Assembly: GCA_003116995.1 (NCBI GenBank)
Contig: BDSL01000025.1
Coordinates: 744,001 to 808,000 of the forward strand
DNA: 64,000 nt
Direction: 5' to 3'
From: Yamagishiella unicocca
Taxonomy: Eukaryota > Chlorophyta > Chlorophyceae > Chlamydomonadales > Volvocaceae
Position 1 is the stretch's first letter, and every line of letters starts with the position of its first letter. The notes below the pieces were generated by a model that searched no databases, had not been told where the DNA came from, and was given only the letters and a program-made list of their open reading frames with translations. The translations under genes were made by a program, and so were the position numbers. Shown in pieces: positions 22,143 to 34,500 of this stretch.

Positions 22143-23534
22143 ATGGACCTAGTCGATCTGTTCGGGTTCGCTGGGTGGGCCGCGGCTCTCCCTCAGGTTG
22201 TTCCTGCGGGAGGCCAACAGGTCAATCCTCCGTTAGGACCACCCGCGCCTGCTGCGCTTGTTGCGCCTGCGCCGCTTAACCCACCAGCACCCGTGGCGAT
22301 CCCTGTAGGCGGTGCTGCCCCTGTTGCAGTCGGGGCCGGCGTTTTGCCTGCCGGTCCGCAAGTGCAACTGCCGGCACCTGTCGGACTAGCTCCTGTAGCT
22401 GCCCTTCCCGCGCCTGCTGTCAATGTGGTTGATGATAACCCTGCCCTTTTGCAGCCGCGCGTAGAGCAGCCTAGTGGTTCTTTCCGCCTTGACGCTGTTG
22501 CGCCCGCCATTCACCCTTCGCCTGCAGCCACTCAGCTTGACGCCTCTGAGCTCGCTACGGGTGGATTCCCGGCCTTTGCCACGATGGGCAACGGCGCGTC
22601 TCGTGGCTCCGCTGTGGTGGAGGCTCCTTTTCGGGTGAATGTTCCGTCGCCCACGCTTTCGATTGCCGCGAAGGAAGACGAGGGCGTAGTTGCGCAGCGC
22701 GTCCTAGCATTTATCCGCGATGTGACTGAAATGTGGCCTCTAGTTCCGTGGGGTCAAAATGACGCGTCGCGCCGGTTTTTCCTTTCGCATGCCTTGGAAG
22801 GTCGCGCGAAGGTGTGGTGCAACGCGTGGACTCTGGCAAAGGGCCCTTACACCTCCGATGAGCTCCTTGCTGCTTTGCGTGTTCGCTTTGCTCCTCAGCT
22901 TTTCTCGCCGGAGCATGTCACTCGCGAGTACCTGAGCGCTAACAACCATCGCATGCGCCCCCGAGACACCGTTGCCGCGTACTGTAGCCGCTTCGAGGCA
23001 AAGCTGTCTCACATTCCCAATGTGTCGGAGGGCGAGCGCATGTTCTGGTTCCGTGCTGGTCTGACTGAGTCCCTTGCCTCAGAGTGTGCGACGGATCACC
23101 TCGGCCAAGAGTTTCCCTCGTACGCCGCGTTGGTCCAGCACGCCCTAGGCAAGGAACTTCAACACGCCGCTGGAGCTGCCGCTGCTAAACGTTCGCGTGC
23201 CGCTTTACGCCTGCACTCGGTGATGGCTGTGCAGGAAAGCGACGATGAGGGTTACGAGGAGCCCGCTCCTGGCCGCAAACGTCGTCGCGCTCCTGCCGCT
23301 CCCGTTGTCGCCGCCGCGACCGCGGGTGGAAATTCCCGTCACGCGGATAAGAAGTGTTACAAGTGCGGGGTCATGGGTCATATCGCAGCCGATTGTTCTG
23401 TAGTGGGGCCCCGGCCTCCGCCGGGCTCGCAGCCGGCTCAGGACAAGAAGCGCAAGGGCAATCGGTTCCAGCGGGGGCGTGGCAAGAAGGAGAAGGCTCC
23501 CCCTGCTGCTGCGGCTGATGCGATGGCCGATTAG
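22143..23534 (+). CDS. gag: Gag polyprotein of the gypsy element
   Basis: A 463-codon ORF from ATG 22143 to TAG 23532-23534. The first 130 residues are rich in Ala, Pro and Val. The middle (about 180-340) has the usual retrotransposon Gag region (VLAFIRDVTEMWPLVPWG, later MFWFRAGL). Near the C terminus is a CCHC zinc knuckle, C405-x2-C408-x4-H413-x4-C418 (CYKCGVMGHIAADC), for RNA binding, then a basic tail. It would form the virus-like particle. It ends with a stop codon in the same frame as pol. Confidence 0.95.
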   Translation: MDLVDLFGFAGWAAALPQVVPAGGQQVNPPLGPPAPAALVAPAPLNPPAPVAIPVGGAAPVAVGAGVLPAGPQVQLPAPVGLAPVAALPAPAVNVVDDNPALLQPRVEQPSGSFRLDAVAPAIHPSPAATQLDASELATGGFPAFATMGNGASRGSAVVEAPFRVNVPSPTLSIAAKEDEGVVAQRVLAFIRDVTEMWPLVPWGQNDASRRFFLSHALEGRAKVWCNAWTLAKGPYTSDELLAALRVRFAPQLFSPEHVTREYLSANNHRMRPRDTVAAYCSRFEAKLSHIPNVSEGERMFWFRAGLTESLASECATDHLGQEFPSYAALVQHALGKELQHAAGAAAAKRSRAALRLHSVMAVQESDDEGYEEPAPGRKRRRAPAAPVVAAATAGGNSRHADKKCYKCGVMGHIAADCSVVGPRPPPGSQPAQDKKRKGNRFQRGRGKKEKAPPAAAADAMAD

Positions 23535-26500
23535 GAAGTTGCCCAGGCTGGTATTGAGGGGTTGCCCCCTGGGTCGTCGGTCGCGCCTTTGGACTTTCCT
23601 TCTCGTCGTTTAGTCCGCGCGATCCTTCCAGTTTTGCTTGACCGTATCGAACAGTTAGTGGGCCGGCGTTTCTCGTTTGACGCCACTGCTGTGTGTGCGG
23701 GCTTTCAGGACTGCTGTAACTTGTTCGTCCCGCGAGGCCGGCCCCTATCTTCTGTCGATCTCGGTGGGCACACTGTTTGGTCTGTCCCCTCCTCAGCTCG
23801 GCATTTGCGTCGTATCCTAGAGCATTATCGTACCTGCAAGCGTCGGCGCCCTGACACTGCGATTGGTTTGCTGTTACCTGCTCACGTCGCCGCCCGCGCT
23901 TCTGGTCTGCTCTCAGGTATGCGCCAAGTGCTTCGCTTCGAGTCTGGTACTGCTTTATTTAATGGGCTGAATTTAGAGGGCCGTCCGGTCGCGTTGCCTG
24001 GCTTTCCGTATGCCGCTGAGGTCTGGTACGATGCCCCTAACGCTCCCGTGCCAGTCCCCTCTGAGCCGTGCCTTGCGGTTTTGCTAGCGCACGCTACCTC
24101 CGACGCAGGTCCCTCTTTGCCCCTTGTTAACGTACGCCTTGGTGGGATGCCTTTACTTGCCTTGATCGACTCTGGCGCTAGTCATGACTTCATTAGCGCG
24201 GAGGTCGTCGATCGTCTCCACCTGGCCGTGCGTCCGTGTGAATGGAAGCATGTTAACCTGGCTGATGGCGGTAAGCAGGCTATTATAGGCCAAATTACTG
24301 TTCGCTTAGCTGTCGGCTCCCTTCGGGTTACGGTTGAGCCGTATGTTCTGCCTGCTTTAACGGATACTGCTGGGTGCATTTTAGGTAACTCAACCCTGTC
24401 GAAGTACGCCGCCGTGCTTGACTTTGCTTCGCGGTGCTTGCGTCTGCGCAAGGGGGCTACGGTTTGTCGCGTGCCTTTGCTGTCGGGGTTGGGGACCACC
24501 CCGTCTGAGGGGGAGGCACCCTGCGTGAATTTTGCCGCTGCTGCTTTGTGCCAACACCCGGAAACTCCCGCCCTCGTGGGTCGAAAAGCTGCTAAACGTA
24601 TGCTTCGCAAAGGTGCCCATGCTTTGTTGGTGCGCCCCAAGTTGTGCTTAAACGCCGTTGTGCCTGAGACCCCCCATCCCGAGGTTGTTGCGGTTTTGGA
24701 GGAGTACGCAGATGTGTTTCGGGAGATCCCAGGTCTGCCCCCGGTCCGCCCTGTGGATCACACCATTCCGCTCATGCCTGGTACGCATCCGGTGTCGCGT
24801 CCCATGTATCGGCTGAGTCAACCGGAATTGGATGAGGTCAAGAGGCAAGTAACGGACTTGTTGCGTAAGGGGATGGTTAGGCCTAGCACTTCTCCGTACT
24901 CTGCGCCCATCTTGTTCGTGGGTAAGAAGGATGGGACCCTACGCATGTGTATTGATTACCGTGGGTTAAACGCTGTGACCGTGAAGAACCGCTACCCGTT
25001 GCCTAGGGTAGATGATCTGCTCGATCGTTTGAGTGGGTCGGCGTATTTTAGCTCCATCGACTTGCAGCAGGGGTATAACCAGATCCGCATTGCAGAGTCG
25101 GACATCCCCGCGACTGCTTTCACTACGCCTTTCGGTCATTTTGAATACACTGTTTTGAGTTTTGGGCTGGTTAACGCGCCCGCCACTTTCCAGGCTTGTA
25201 TGAACAGGATCTTCCGGCCCTACCTGGATAAGTTCGTTGTTTGCTACCTAGATGATATCCTGATATATTCCAAGACACGTGAAGAGCATTTGACGCACTT
25301 ACGGTTGGTCCTGGACATCTTGCGTCGTGAACAGTTATACGCGAAGCTCTCCAAGTGCCACTGGGCACAACCGCAGGTGGAGTATCTAGGCCACATTGTT
25401 TCTGCGGATGGGGTACGCATGGATCCGCGTAAAACGGCTGCTGTTCGCGACTGGCCTGCCCCGACTACGCTGCAAGAATTGCGTAAGTTCCTGGGGTTGA
25501 CAAATTACTTCCGTAAATTTATTGCTCGTTATTCCGTCCTTGCTGCGCCGCTAACGTCCCTTACGCGTAAGGATGCTTTTAAGTCCCCTGACGCTTGGAC
25601 GCCCGCGTGCCAGGAGGCGTTTGACAATATTAAACGTGCTGTTGCGGAGGACATTGTTTTAAGGTTCCCTGATTACTCTCTGCCGTTCCGTGTTGAGCTC
25701 GTTTCCGACGCTTCACTTCACGGTTCCGGAGCTGTTCTTTTGCAGGAAGGGCGACCTATCGCCTTCACCAGTAAAAAGTTCACTCCCGCGGAGCGTAATT
25801 ATACCACAGGTGAACAGGAGTTGTTAGCTGTACTGCACGCCTTGAGAGAGTGGCGCTGCTACCTGGAGGGTCGGCCGTTTATTGTCAAGACGGACCACAA
25901 GCCCCTTACGTTTCTCCAAGGAGTTCCTACTCTTAATCGCCGCCAGGCCCGTTGGATGGAGTACATGGCGCGTTTTAATTATACGTGGGAGTACTGTGCG
26001 GGTACGCTTAATATCGCTGACGCTTTGAGTCGTCACCCTTCGTTGCACCTAGTTGCGCTGAATGCTGTCACACGTCGTCAGTCGTCCGCACGTGCCGTCA
26101 CCCCTGCTGGCTTATCCGAGCGGGTTCGCAGTGCGTATGCGTCTGATCCCTGGTTTGCTGATCCTGCTAACACCGCCTCGCTTGTCTCTGAGCACGGTCT
26201 TTGGCTCCGCTCGGAGGGTGACAAGCGCCTTGTGGTGGTGCCTCATGATGACTTGCTGCGGCGAGACATCCTGGCGCGCTACCATGAGGATCCGTTGGCT
26301 GGTCACCCGGGTTCTACGCGCCTGCTGGAGATGGTTCGTCGCGTCTTTTGGTGGCCTCGGCTGGCCCGCGACGCTGCTAACTACGTGACTTTGTGTGACA
26401 CCTGCCAGCGTAACAAGCCCCTGTCCGGTAAGCCGCATGGGCTGTTGCAACCTTTGCCAATTCCTAATAACCCGTGGGAGAGTGTGTCTTTAGATTACGT

Positions 26501-27605
26501 TGTTGCGCTTCCCAAAACTGAGGGGGGATACGACGCTATTTTGGTGCTTGTTGATCGCCTTACGAAGATGGTGCACTTCGCGCCGTGCACGACGTCGGTT
26601 ACGGCCGAGCAGACGGCCCGCTTGTTTTACGATAACGTTGTGCGTCTTCACGGCGTGCCCCAGTCTGTCGTGTCGGATCGTGGCCCTCAGTTTGCGAGTA
26701 AGTTTTGGGACGCGTTAGGTACGCTAGTGAACATGCGCACAAACCTGTCGACGGCGTATCACCCCCAGTCTGACGGCCAAACTGAACGCATGAACCGGAC
26801 GTTGGGCGATATGTTGCGTAACTTCGCCGGGCTCAATCCGACTGCGTGGGATACGTACCTTAGTGCGGCAGAGTTTGCCATGAATAACGCTGTGAACCGG
26901 TCGACGGGACAGTCGCCCTTTTTCCTAAATTACGGCTATCATCCTGCGGTGCCTGTGTGGCGCGAGATTGATGTCCCGGTTCCGGCAGCCAAGGTGTTCG
27001 TGCGGTCCTTCGCCGAACGGCTCTCAGACGCGAAGCGTTGTTTGGAAGCTGCGCAGCAACGTACTGCAGAGTACTACAACCGCGACAAGAAGGACGTACG
27101 CTTTGTGCCAGGTCAGTTGGTGTTGCTCAGCACTAAGAACCTGCGTCCCCTGGCGGTTGGTCCCCGAAAGTTGTTGCCGAGGTGGGTGGGTCCGTACCCT
27201 GTGAAACGCATGGTGGGTTCCGTTGCGGCGGAGTTGCAGTTGCCCGCGGATATGCGCATTCACCCTACCTTTCATGTGTCATTGCTGCGGCCGTACCGTG
27301 CGGAAGCCGGTGCCGGGCCCTCTGACGCTGACACACCCGCTGTTGAGTCCACTCCTGTTGCTTGGCTCAGTAACCAGTCGTTCTTTACTGTGGAGCGCAT
27401 TTTGGATTATCGCGTTCGACGGCTTGGTTCTGGGCGACGCAAGCGCAACGTGCACGAGTACCTGGTCAAGTGGGCTGGCTACCCGTCGGAGGACAACAGT
27501 TGGGAACCGGCAGGGAACTTTACTCCGGACATGGCAGTAGAGCTTGAGGCCGCCCGGACGCGGGCTAAGGACTCGGCGAGGACGCTGCGTCCAGAGGGGG
27601 GATAG
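23535..27605 (+). CDS. pol: Pol polyprotein: protease, RT, RNase H, integrase, chromodomain
   Basis: An open frame of 1356 codons directly after the gag UAG and in the same frame. No ATG is needed if the stop is read through. Counting from a TTG at 23562: protease DSGA at residues 203-206; reverse transcriptase with YLDD at 562-565; RNase H with [12 protein letters not shown] and TDHKPL; integrase with HHCC-type finger ([10 protein letters not shown] ... CDTCQRNK) and D978, D1039, E1075 (spacing of 35 between the last two); a GPY/F-like module ([12 protein letters not shown]); and a C-terminal chromodomain (VERILDYR ... [17 protein letters not shown]), which in chromoviruses directs integration to modified histones. 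No frameshift or internal stop is visible. Codon use has more T in third positions than the host genes. Confidence 0.95.
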   Translation, partial: EVAQAGIEGLPPGSSVAPLDFPSRRLVRAILPVLLDRIEQLVGRRFSFDATAVCAGFQDCCNLFVPRGRPLSSVDLGGHTVWSVPSSARHLRRILEHYRTCKRRRPDTAIGLLLPAHVAARASGLLSGMRQVLRFESGTALFNGLNLEGRPVALPGFPYAAEVWYDAPNAPVPVPSEPCLAVLLAHATSDAGPSLPLVNVRLGGMPLLALIDSGASHDFISAEVVDRLHLAVRPCEWKHVNLADGGKQAIIGQITVRLAVGSLRVTVEPYVLPALTDTAGCILGNSTLSKYAAVLDFASRCLRLRKGATVCRVPLLSGLGTTPSEGEAPCVNFAAAALCQHPETPALVGRKAAKRMLRKGAHALLVRPKLCLNAVVPETPHPEVVAVLEEYADVFREIPGLPPVRPVDHTIPLMPGTHPVSRPMYRLSQPELDEVKRQVTDLLRKGMVRPSTSPYSAPILFVGKKDGTLRMCIDYRGLNAVTVKNRYPLPRVDDLLDRLSGSAYFSSIDLQQGYNQIRIAESDIPATAFTTPFGHFEYTVLSFGLVNAPATFQACMNRIFRPYLDKFVVCYLDDILIYSKTREEHLTHLRLVLDILRREQLYAKLSKCHWAQPQVEYLGHIVSADGVRMDPRKTAAVRDWPAPTTLQELRKFLGLTNYFRKFIARYSVLAAPLTSLTRKDAFKSPDAWTPACQEAFDNIKRAVAEDIVLRFPDYSLPFRVELVSDASLHGSGAVLLQEGRPIAFTSKKFTPAERNYTTGEQELLAVLHALREWRCYLEGRPFIVKTDHKPLTFLQGVPTLNRRQARWMEYMARFNYTWEYCAGTLNIADALSRHPSLHLVALNAVTRRQSSARAVTPAGLSERVRSAYASDPWFADPANTASLVSEHGLWLRSEGDKRLVVVPHDDLLRRDILARYHEDPLAGHPGSTRLLEMVRRVFWWPRLARDAANYVTLCDTCQRNKPLSGKPHGLLQPLPIPNNPWESVSLDYVVALPKTEGGYDAILVLVDRLTKMVHFAPCTTSVTAEQTARLFYDNVVRLHGVPQSVVSDRGPQFASKFWDALGTLVNMRTNLSTAYHPQSDGQTERMNRTLGDMLRNFAGLNPTAWDTYLSAAEFAMNNAVNRSTGQSPFFLNYGYHPAVPVWREIDVPVPAAKVFVRSFAERLSDAKRCLEAAQQRTAEYYNRDKKDVRFVPGQLVLLSTKNLRPLAVGPRKLLPRWVGPYPVKRMVGSVAAELQLPADMRIHPTFHVSLLRPYRAEAGAGPSDADTPAVESTPVAWLSNQSFFTVERILDYRVRRLGSGRRKRNVHEYLVKWAGYPSEDNSWEPAGNFTPDMAVELEAARTRAKDSARTLRPEGG
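27593..27602 (+). promoter_or_regulatory. polypurine tract
   Basis: AGAGGGGGGA lies 4 bp before the 3' LTR and overlaps the last pol codons. It would prime plus-strand DNA synthesis. Confidence 0.8.
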
Positions 27606-27606
27606 T

Positions 27607-27922
27607 TGTTGTATCACGCCTGTGTGGCGCGGTGCAGAGTTACGCCTGTGTGGCGTGACGGTCACTCCTGTGTGGAGTGCAACGGATGCTTCGGCAACCG
27701 GGCGCACTGACTGTGTGTCAGTGTGGTGGCTTCGGCTACTGGTAGTGGACCTGTGTGGTCCCACTGATGTTTCATCGGTTGGAGGTTCTGGCTATGTCGA
27801 GGCCTGGAGGACGTCGAACTGTGTGTACGACGTCGAGCGCTCGCTGTGTCAAGACGGCTCGCTCTTTCTCTAACCGGTAGTTCTCACTACCACCAAATCT
27901 GGACTTTGGCTGGTATACATCA
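27607..27922 (+). repeat. 3' LTR
   Basis: A 316-bp copy of the 5' LTR with no differences seen, followed by the CCTCG target duplication. Confidence 0.97.
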
Positions 27923-27927
27923 CCTCG

Positions 27928-28569
27928 TAAGTCGCTCACAGGTCGTACCACCAAAGACTAGGCACTCGCACTTAATGGTGTTGCAAACCAGTACTGGTGG
28001 CCTTGCAGAACTTTTATAGGAGGTTCAGCAAGACTTTGGCCCGCTCGTACATCGCAAAAAGACAGCCGTGAACTCAGTTGGCTGTGGCTTTCGCGCTGAG
28101 ACTGCTGCTTCAGCAGGGCGGCGTCTCTATACCTTTCGGGCTTTCCTGTGCCCTTCGAGGCGTCTGCTGAGTTCAGCCTCGCCACATGGCCAGCCACGGC
28201 CTTCTTCTTGTCCTGGGTTCCCCCGGGCTTGCGGACACTGCAACCATGCCATTTTTCCTACAAAATAATATGGAACAGGAGAAGAGATTGTTGTTATTTG
28301 TTGTTACCGTGCATCGAAGATGTCGCACGTACAGCTTCACTCCAGGTTTCCTCTGGTGGGCTCAATCTGAAGCTCATGCACGCTGGCTTTACCATATCAC
28401 GTATATATGCAGTACTATAACATTATAGCTCTCTCATCGCTTATTCAGTAATAAACTAGGAACGAGTGTGCAACAGATATCATGTCGGACTGAGCGCGTG
28501 AAAATGCGCAGACTTTGCACAGTTGGCCTGTCGAATGACTACTCAAACCTGCGAGGCGGGTTGCAGTCC
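27928..28569 (+). promoter_or_regulatory. upstream region of kinase C
   Basis: This contains 640 bp of AT-richer sequence between the gypsy target duplication and the kinase C start codon. A CACGTATATATGCAG stretch at about 28397-28411 is a possible TATA-containing site. The gypsy insertion places a strong LTR about 650 bp upstream of this gene in the same orientation. Confidence 0.35.
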
Positions 28570-31500
28570 ATGGGGGACCGACACAGGCTTGGGAAGCTGG
28601 CTATAGTCATAGCACTGTTGGCCTGGCCCGTTTCCTCTCAGGATGGCATTCCAACATCGCCTCAGAAAGCGGTAGAGTGTAGAACTGGCGCTCAGCTGGC
28701 TGCGGCTCTGGCGGACCTACAAGTTGGGTCGGCCCTTTTGCCTGACGACATTACGCTTAAGGAAAGTGACTGGAATGGGCTGGACTTACCTATCTTGGTA
28801 CAGCGCGACTTCGCCATAGTCGGCATATCAAGCCGCCTTGTTACGCTGGACATGGGCTTTGTGCAAGCAAAGGTGCGAAAGATGTGGCTCCCAGCGGCAA
28901 CAGAGACCGTACCCTGCGGCGAAACGCATGACGCCAGGGCCAGCCTCTGGACACGCCAGGGCCAGCCTCTGGCTGCTTAATGGCTGTGATACGCCGAGGT
29001 CTAGACAAGAATCTATCGCCACGACACCCGGTTCGTCCGGTTTGTTGTCCGAAAATACTTTGTGCAGCAGCTAGGTGTCACGCAGAGCCCAGCATCCTGG
29101 ATAATGTGTACATGACTCTATGCCATCGATAATGAATGCGTGCGTGTAGTCATCTTGCATGTAGGGGCACCCCCCTCCCGTACCACTGAGCGAGGCGCGT
29201 AGCCTGTGCCGACGTGTTTGTTCTGGCCGGGTGTTGTCCTTGCGGTTCAGGTCCACTTCACCAAGGGTACCACTCTGTTGTTTCGGCGCGTGGTCATTAT
29301 CAACTATCGTTCGGGGTCCTGGCACCAGGCCCCGGGTTTCGACTTGCTGGTCCCCACACCGGTCAGCGAAAAGTCAGTCGTTTGGTTAGACCAATCGGCC
29401 AAAGTGATCAAGGCCTGCTTCCCGCTTCCGTTGGCAATGTGAGTGGCAACAATGAATGGTTGGGAGGCGCAGATGCTGGCAGCATTGTTTGTTGGGAACG
29501 CCGCGCTAGGACGTGCGCCTTGCATGCACTGTGCCGTACGGCGCCGTGCCGAACGGCCGGCCTGATGACTGCGCGTGCCGTCTGCATCAAAAGCTCATAG
29601 GACTTCCTCTGATCCGGGCGACAGCCTGGGCACACAAGGGATCTGCGTCTTGCGGTGGACTGCTGATCACTGCGAAGGGCGCGTTGTGTTCGTTGCATCT
29701 CATTGCAACCTTCGTTTCGGAGTGGGGTGCAGTCCTGACGACGAGGCAGATATTCATGTTCGGTATCATTCGGAGCCCGTGGAATGGGTTGCACATGCGG
29801 CGCAACAGCGCGTGAAGCCTCCCATAAACACGCAGTCCGTTGCTATTTGGATGTTAGGCATCTCGGCGGTGTATTGGTTAAGGTTTCGCCTCTCCAATGC
29901 ACATTATACCAAACAGGAAAAAGTGATTATTGGGTATTTTCCGCCACTCCACTTGCATACTGTACCGAACGGAAAACGTGTATGTATGTGCGGACTACAA
30001 CCACCAGGCGCGCCGCGAAGGAGGCCGCGAAGCAGCTGGACGGCAACAACACTTACATCCTGCCCGACAAGCTGCCGGAGAAATGCTCCAACAATACGAA
30101 CGCGCCAACCCTGGACCGATGCTACGTTTACGCCGGGCGCTATATCGACGTTTACAGTCCCAGCGCCGACGCCCAGCACACCGGCAGTCCCATGCCCAAC
30201 GGCTACACGGTAAGGGCCGATACGGGCGCGCACAGGGGATACACCTAACCTAAGCAGCGCGCATGACGTGCGGCGGCGTCTGCTCCGTCCGCTTCCTTGT
30301 CTCCACGGGCGGTGCCTTGGAGCGGGTTACAGAAGGGAGGGCTGCAGGGGCAGTTGCGCTTGGAATGCGTGGGTGGTGGGGCAGTGCGACAGGTTTCGGG
30401 TGCGCCCGCATGTGTGCTCCCTCTTCACGTATGCTTGCAATACATGACGGGCCTGCAGGTAATTATGCCGTACTGTTCCGTGTACCGTACCCTGTTGCCG
30501 TGCATGCAGATACACTTTACGAATACGCAGACCCTCTGCGCGGGCACCCTGCCTCAAGACTGTATTGACAGGCTGGGGCCCCTTGGCTGCGTCTTGTACT
30601 CGTTGTCGCTGCCGTCGCCACCTCCTGACGCCATGACCGGTGGGGTTTCGGAGCAGCCCGTGCCGCTTGCGGTGTCTGACATGAGCGATGTGAAGGCGCC
30701 AGCGGATGAGGCATCGGCCCCCAAGGGAGGCAAAGGAACAAACCAGACGCTGGTGGTTGTGTTGTCCAGCGTACTCGGAGGTGCGTGATATCACAAGGGG
30801 ACAAGGGGCACCAATGAAATGGAAGCCATGGGGGAGGGGCAGTGAATTCTAGGCCATGAGTGAAGGGGACGGTGATCAATAAGCCGTACTGGCCGGTCCC
30901 GCCCTATCTCCGGCAGGAAGTATCCATCAAAGCAGCTACACGTCAGTCGGCACGGCACGGTTTCCTGTGCGTTTTCCAGCAGTCCGTGTCATCCACAGCT
31001 GCCCCAATTACGTATGTGAACAATGCGCGAAACAATTCGCATACAACTTGATGTTAAGCCTAAGCCGTGTAAGTGTCCCTAACAGATAGACCTTTATATA
31101 TACACTCCCCGTATGGGGTCGTGTCTGTGCTGCTGCTACTACAGCTGCTACAGCTGCTGCGTTTGGTATCCAATAATCTAGCTGTGGCGGTGCACGGCAT
31201 TGTGTACTGATTTGCTCCAGTGCGCGACACCCAGCAACTGCTTCTCAGTCCCTTCCACCTTGGCGCCTGTTCCGACATGTGGATCGCCTTACCTCGCCCG
31301 ACCCGCTTGCAGCACTGTTCCTTGTCGGGGTGGTGCTGGTCGCCGTGATACTGGTGCGCTGGAGGAAGCGGCAGCGGTTTAAGAAAGCGCAACTCATCAC
31401 GCCTGGGGTCGATTTGGAGAGTGCCAAGGGGGGCATGAATGGCGCTCGTTCCACAGACGAGAGGTACGTTGTGCGCACTGCGCGGTGCAGGCCAAGGCTC

Positions 31501-34500
31501 CAGGGAGGGGATGATGTGGATATCGCGTGCGGGCCAAGTGCCCGTGTTTTCATCGCAGCGCAGTGCCCATATCCCTCGGGCTCCCTCGGGCCTTATTGCA
31601 GCGCAGTGCCCATATCCATCGGGCTCACTCGGGCCTTATCGCAGCGCAGTGCCCATACCCCTCGGGCCTTATTGCAGCATTACCAACTCGTGACCAGGCA
31701 GCCCAGGTCGCTGGCCACAAGCAAGACCCCTTATTTGTGAAAACGCACTCCTCCGCATCGTAAGGCGGAACTCGCCGCACCAGGCAGCCCTCGCCCGGCG
31801 CCGGCACCCGAACTGAACTTCACTACGTGAGCTCCCCCTCTGAGCCCCAACATGCGATTTGCCCTGGAACCCGCAGCGGCTGGAGCCCACAGCTTGGGGG
31901 CGGCAGCCCACCAGGCAGCGGCTCCGAGGAGGGCCGCCAGGCGGCGGATTTTTTCAACAGACCACCTGGTAGGTGTGCGCATCTTAAAAGACACCGCGTA
32001 CCTACCGGTACATGACGGTACTCCGGCGGCTGCGTTAGCTTGTGTGTTGATACAGGTATTGGACGCTACATAGCCGCGCTCGAGCCCGGCTGTGTGTGGA
32101 TTCATCCTTGGGCGCGTGGCTGCGTGTGTCCCCTTGCTGATCCAAGGCCGAGAAGCTGAAGAGAAGCGTTGCTGAGCGAAGGGCCCGCCGCTGATTTCCG
32201 GCCGGGCAATGTGCTCCTACCCGGGAAGTGGGTTGAAGGTCCTTTCCTGGGCTCCATATAGCGGCGTGTGGTGTCCGTCCGTCCGTCTTCTGCGCCGTTT
32301 AGATCCCCACTCATCGTGGGTTAGGCGACGTGCGGAATACTCACGGGATGCCGTACACGTCCTTCTTCAGATGACGGCACAAGCGAGCACTCCAGCGGGC
32401 GAGGAGAAACCGCCGCCGCCGCGCTTCTGGTCATAACGCCTGCAACGCCGCAGCGCGCCGACTTTCGGCCTGACGTCCAGATGGCAGCCCGCAGCGACAC
32501 CACAGCTGCAGCCAGCTCGAGGCGTGCCTTATCGAAGTCAAGCGGCCTGGGTAGCAGTGCTTGCAAAGACGAGCAGCGTGCGGATATTGGGGCGGCAGGT
32601 CGCGTTGCGCCGGCCGATGTTGCTAGCGGCGGCGCCGGCACTGGCGGCGTGACCAGCAACATAGTGACACTGCTGCCGGTGTTTCTGGGCAAGGGCGCCT
32701 TCGGTCGCGTGTATGAGGGCACGTACCAGGGCGCGCGGGTGGCGGTCAAGGTGGTTTCGGAGTCGGCCTTTGGGTTGCTGGTGCACCCGCAGGCACATCA
32801 GGCACCATTGTCGACTTCGCACCATCAGCAACAGTCGTCTGTGCGGCATGAGTCAAATGTACGGCTGGACAAGCAGGATGATCGGTGTGAGGAAACAGCG
32901 GACTGTGAGGCAGAGTCGTCGTCTTCTGAGCCCGATGCACCTGACGGCTTGCACAGCAGCGTGCCGCCTCATGAAGCTTTCACCTCGTGTGATGTGGCTC
33001 AGGAGCTTGATGGCGGCTGTCAAGAGGAGCAATGGGAGGTGACGCCTCCTGAGAGCGGAAGCGAGAACACGCAGCTCCGGCATTTTCAGCAGGAGGTGGA
33101 GGTGCTGAGCCGCTGCCAGCACCCCAACATAGTTCGGCTGTTGGCGGCGTGCCTGACGCCGCCGCGGATGTGCCTGGTGATGGAGCTCATGGAGACCTCC
33201 CTGGAGCGACTCATCTTCGCGGGTGGCGGCTACAGCAACTCGCTCATTCCGCTGCCGACGGTGCGCCGGGTGGTTACTGATGGTGGCTCCCTTCGCGCGA
33301 GCTGGGGTCTTGCGGGCTATGCACCTTTGCCTAGGGCTCTGCACCTTTGCCTAGGGATCTCACCTTTGCCTAGGGATCTCACCTTTGGCTAGGGATCTCA
33401 CCCTTGCCTAGGGATCTGCACATTTGCCTAGGGATCTCACCTTTGCCTAGGGATCTCACCTTTGCCTAGGGATCTCACCTTTGCCTAGGGATCTCTCCTT
33501 TGCCTAGGGATCTCACCTTTGGCTAGGGATCTCACCCTTGCCTAGGGATCTCACCCTTGCCTAGGGATCTCACCTTTGCCTAGGGATCTCACCTCTGCCT
33601 AGGGATCTCACCTTTGCCTAGGGATCTCACCTCTGCCTAGGGATCTTACCTTTGCCTAGGGATCTCACCTTGGCCTAGGGATCTCACCTTGGCCTAGGGA
33701 TCTGCACCTTCGCCTAGGGATCTCACCTTGGCCTAGGGATCTGCACCTTGTACGTAGCTTGCCGTAGGTCCTTCGGGTCGTGCTCGGCGGGGTGTAGGTG
33801 TACCCCACCCACCCGACGGGCTATCCTCTCACACCCGCCCGCCCCCCTCCCGCAGCTGCTTCACATTGCTGTCCAAGTGGCCCAGGGCCTCGAGTACCTG
33901 CACCCCACCATCATCCACCGAGACCTCAAGGTGAGCCCGCGGTAGCGCCGTTGTTTGGGGTGTCCACCATGGGGTGCTGGTGTTTCGGGCGTCCTGCTAC
34001 GCGAGCTGTGGGCGAGGCGATTGGCATGCTGCAGTGGTCGTCTGTGCGGTCACGTGGGTTCGGTGGCGGGGCGTGATGAGTTGGGCTCACGTGTTAGGGT
34101 ACTTCGTATCCCCCCCTGGACCTCTGACCTTCCCCCCCGCGGTCCTCCTAACTGCAGCCCGCCAACGTGCTCATCAACGGCGGCGATACTCTGGAACCAG
34201 AAGCCAAGCTAACGGTACATGTGGGCGTGTTAGTTTGTAGTTGGTAGTTGCGTCCCTGGCCATGTGCAGGGCCGGACCTGGCGGGGCGAGGCGAGACCGC
34301 GTTTGTTGCCAGGTTAGAAGGGGATTCGTTTCCGCCCTCATGGCCCTTACTCCGCCGTGAGAACGTTATTGCCGTCTTTGATGTCGTTCATAACTCCTCT
34401 GTCCCTTCCTCTCTCTGGCCCCTGTCATCCATCAAACAGGACTTCGGGCTGTCCCGGCTGCGGGCGGCCACGATGCCCACTATGCATCCCGACGTGGGCA

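Larger units (their letters stand above)
21559..27922 (+). mobile_element. complete Ty3/gypsy chromovirus-type LTR retrotransposon
   Basis: The element is 6364 bp with two 316-bp LTRs that I read as identical. They begin TGTTGTATCACG and end GGTATACATCA, flanked by the 5-bp duplication CCTCG (21554-21558 and 27923-27927). A primer-binding site follows the 5' LTR and a purine tract precedes the 3' LTR. Gag and pol are in one frame, separated by a single UAG. Domain order is protease, RT, RNase H, integrase, chromodomain, which defines a Ty3/gypsy chromovirus. Everything required for retrotransposition appears present. It lies between kinases B and C and does not interrupt a gene. Identical LTRs indicate recent insertion. 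Confidence 0.97.
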
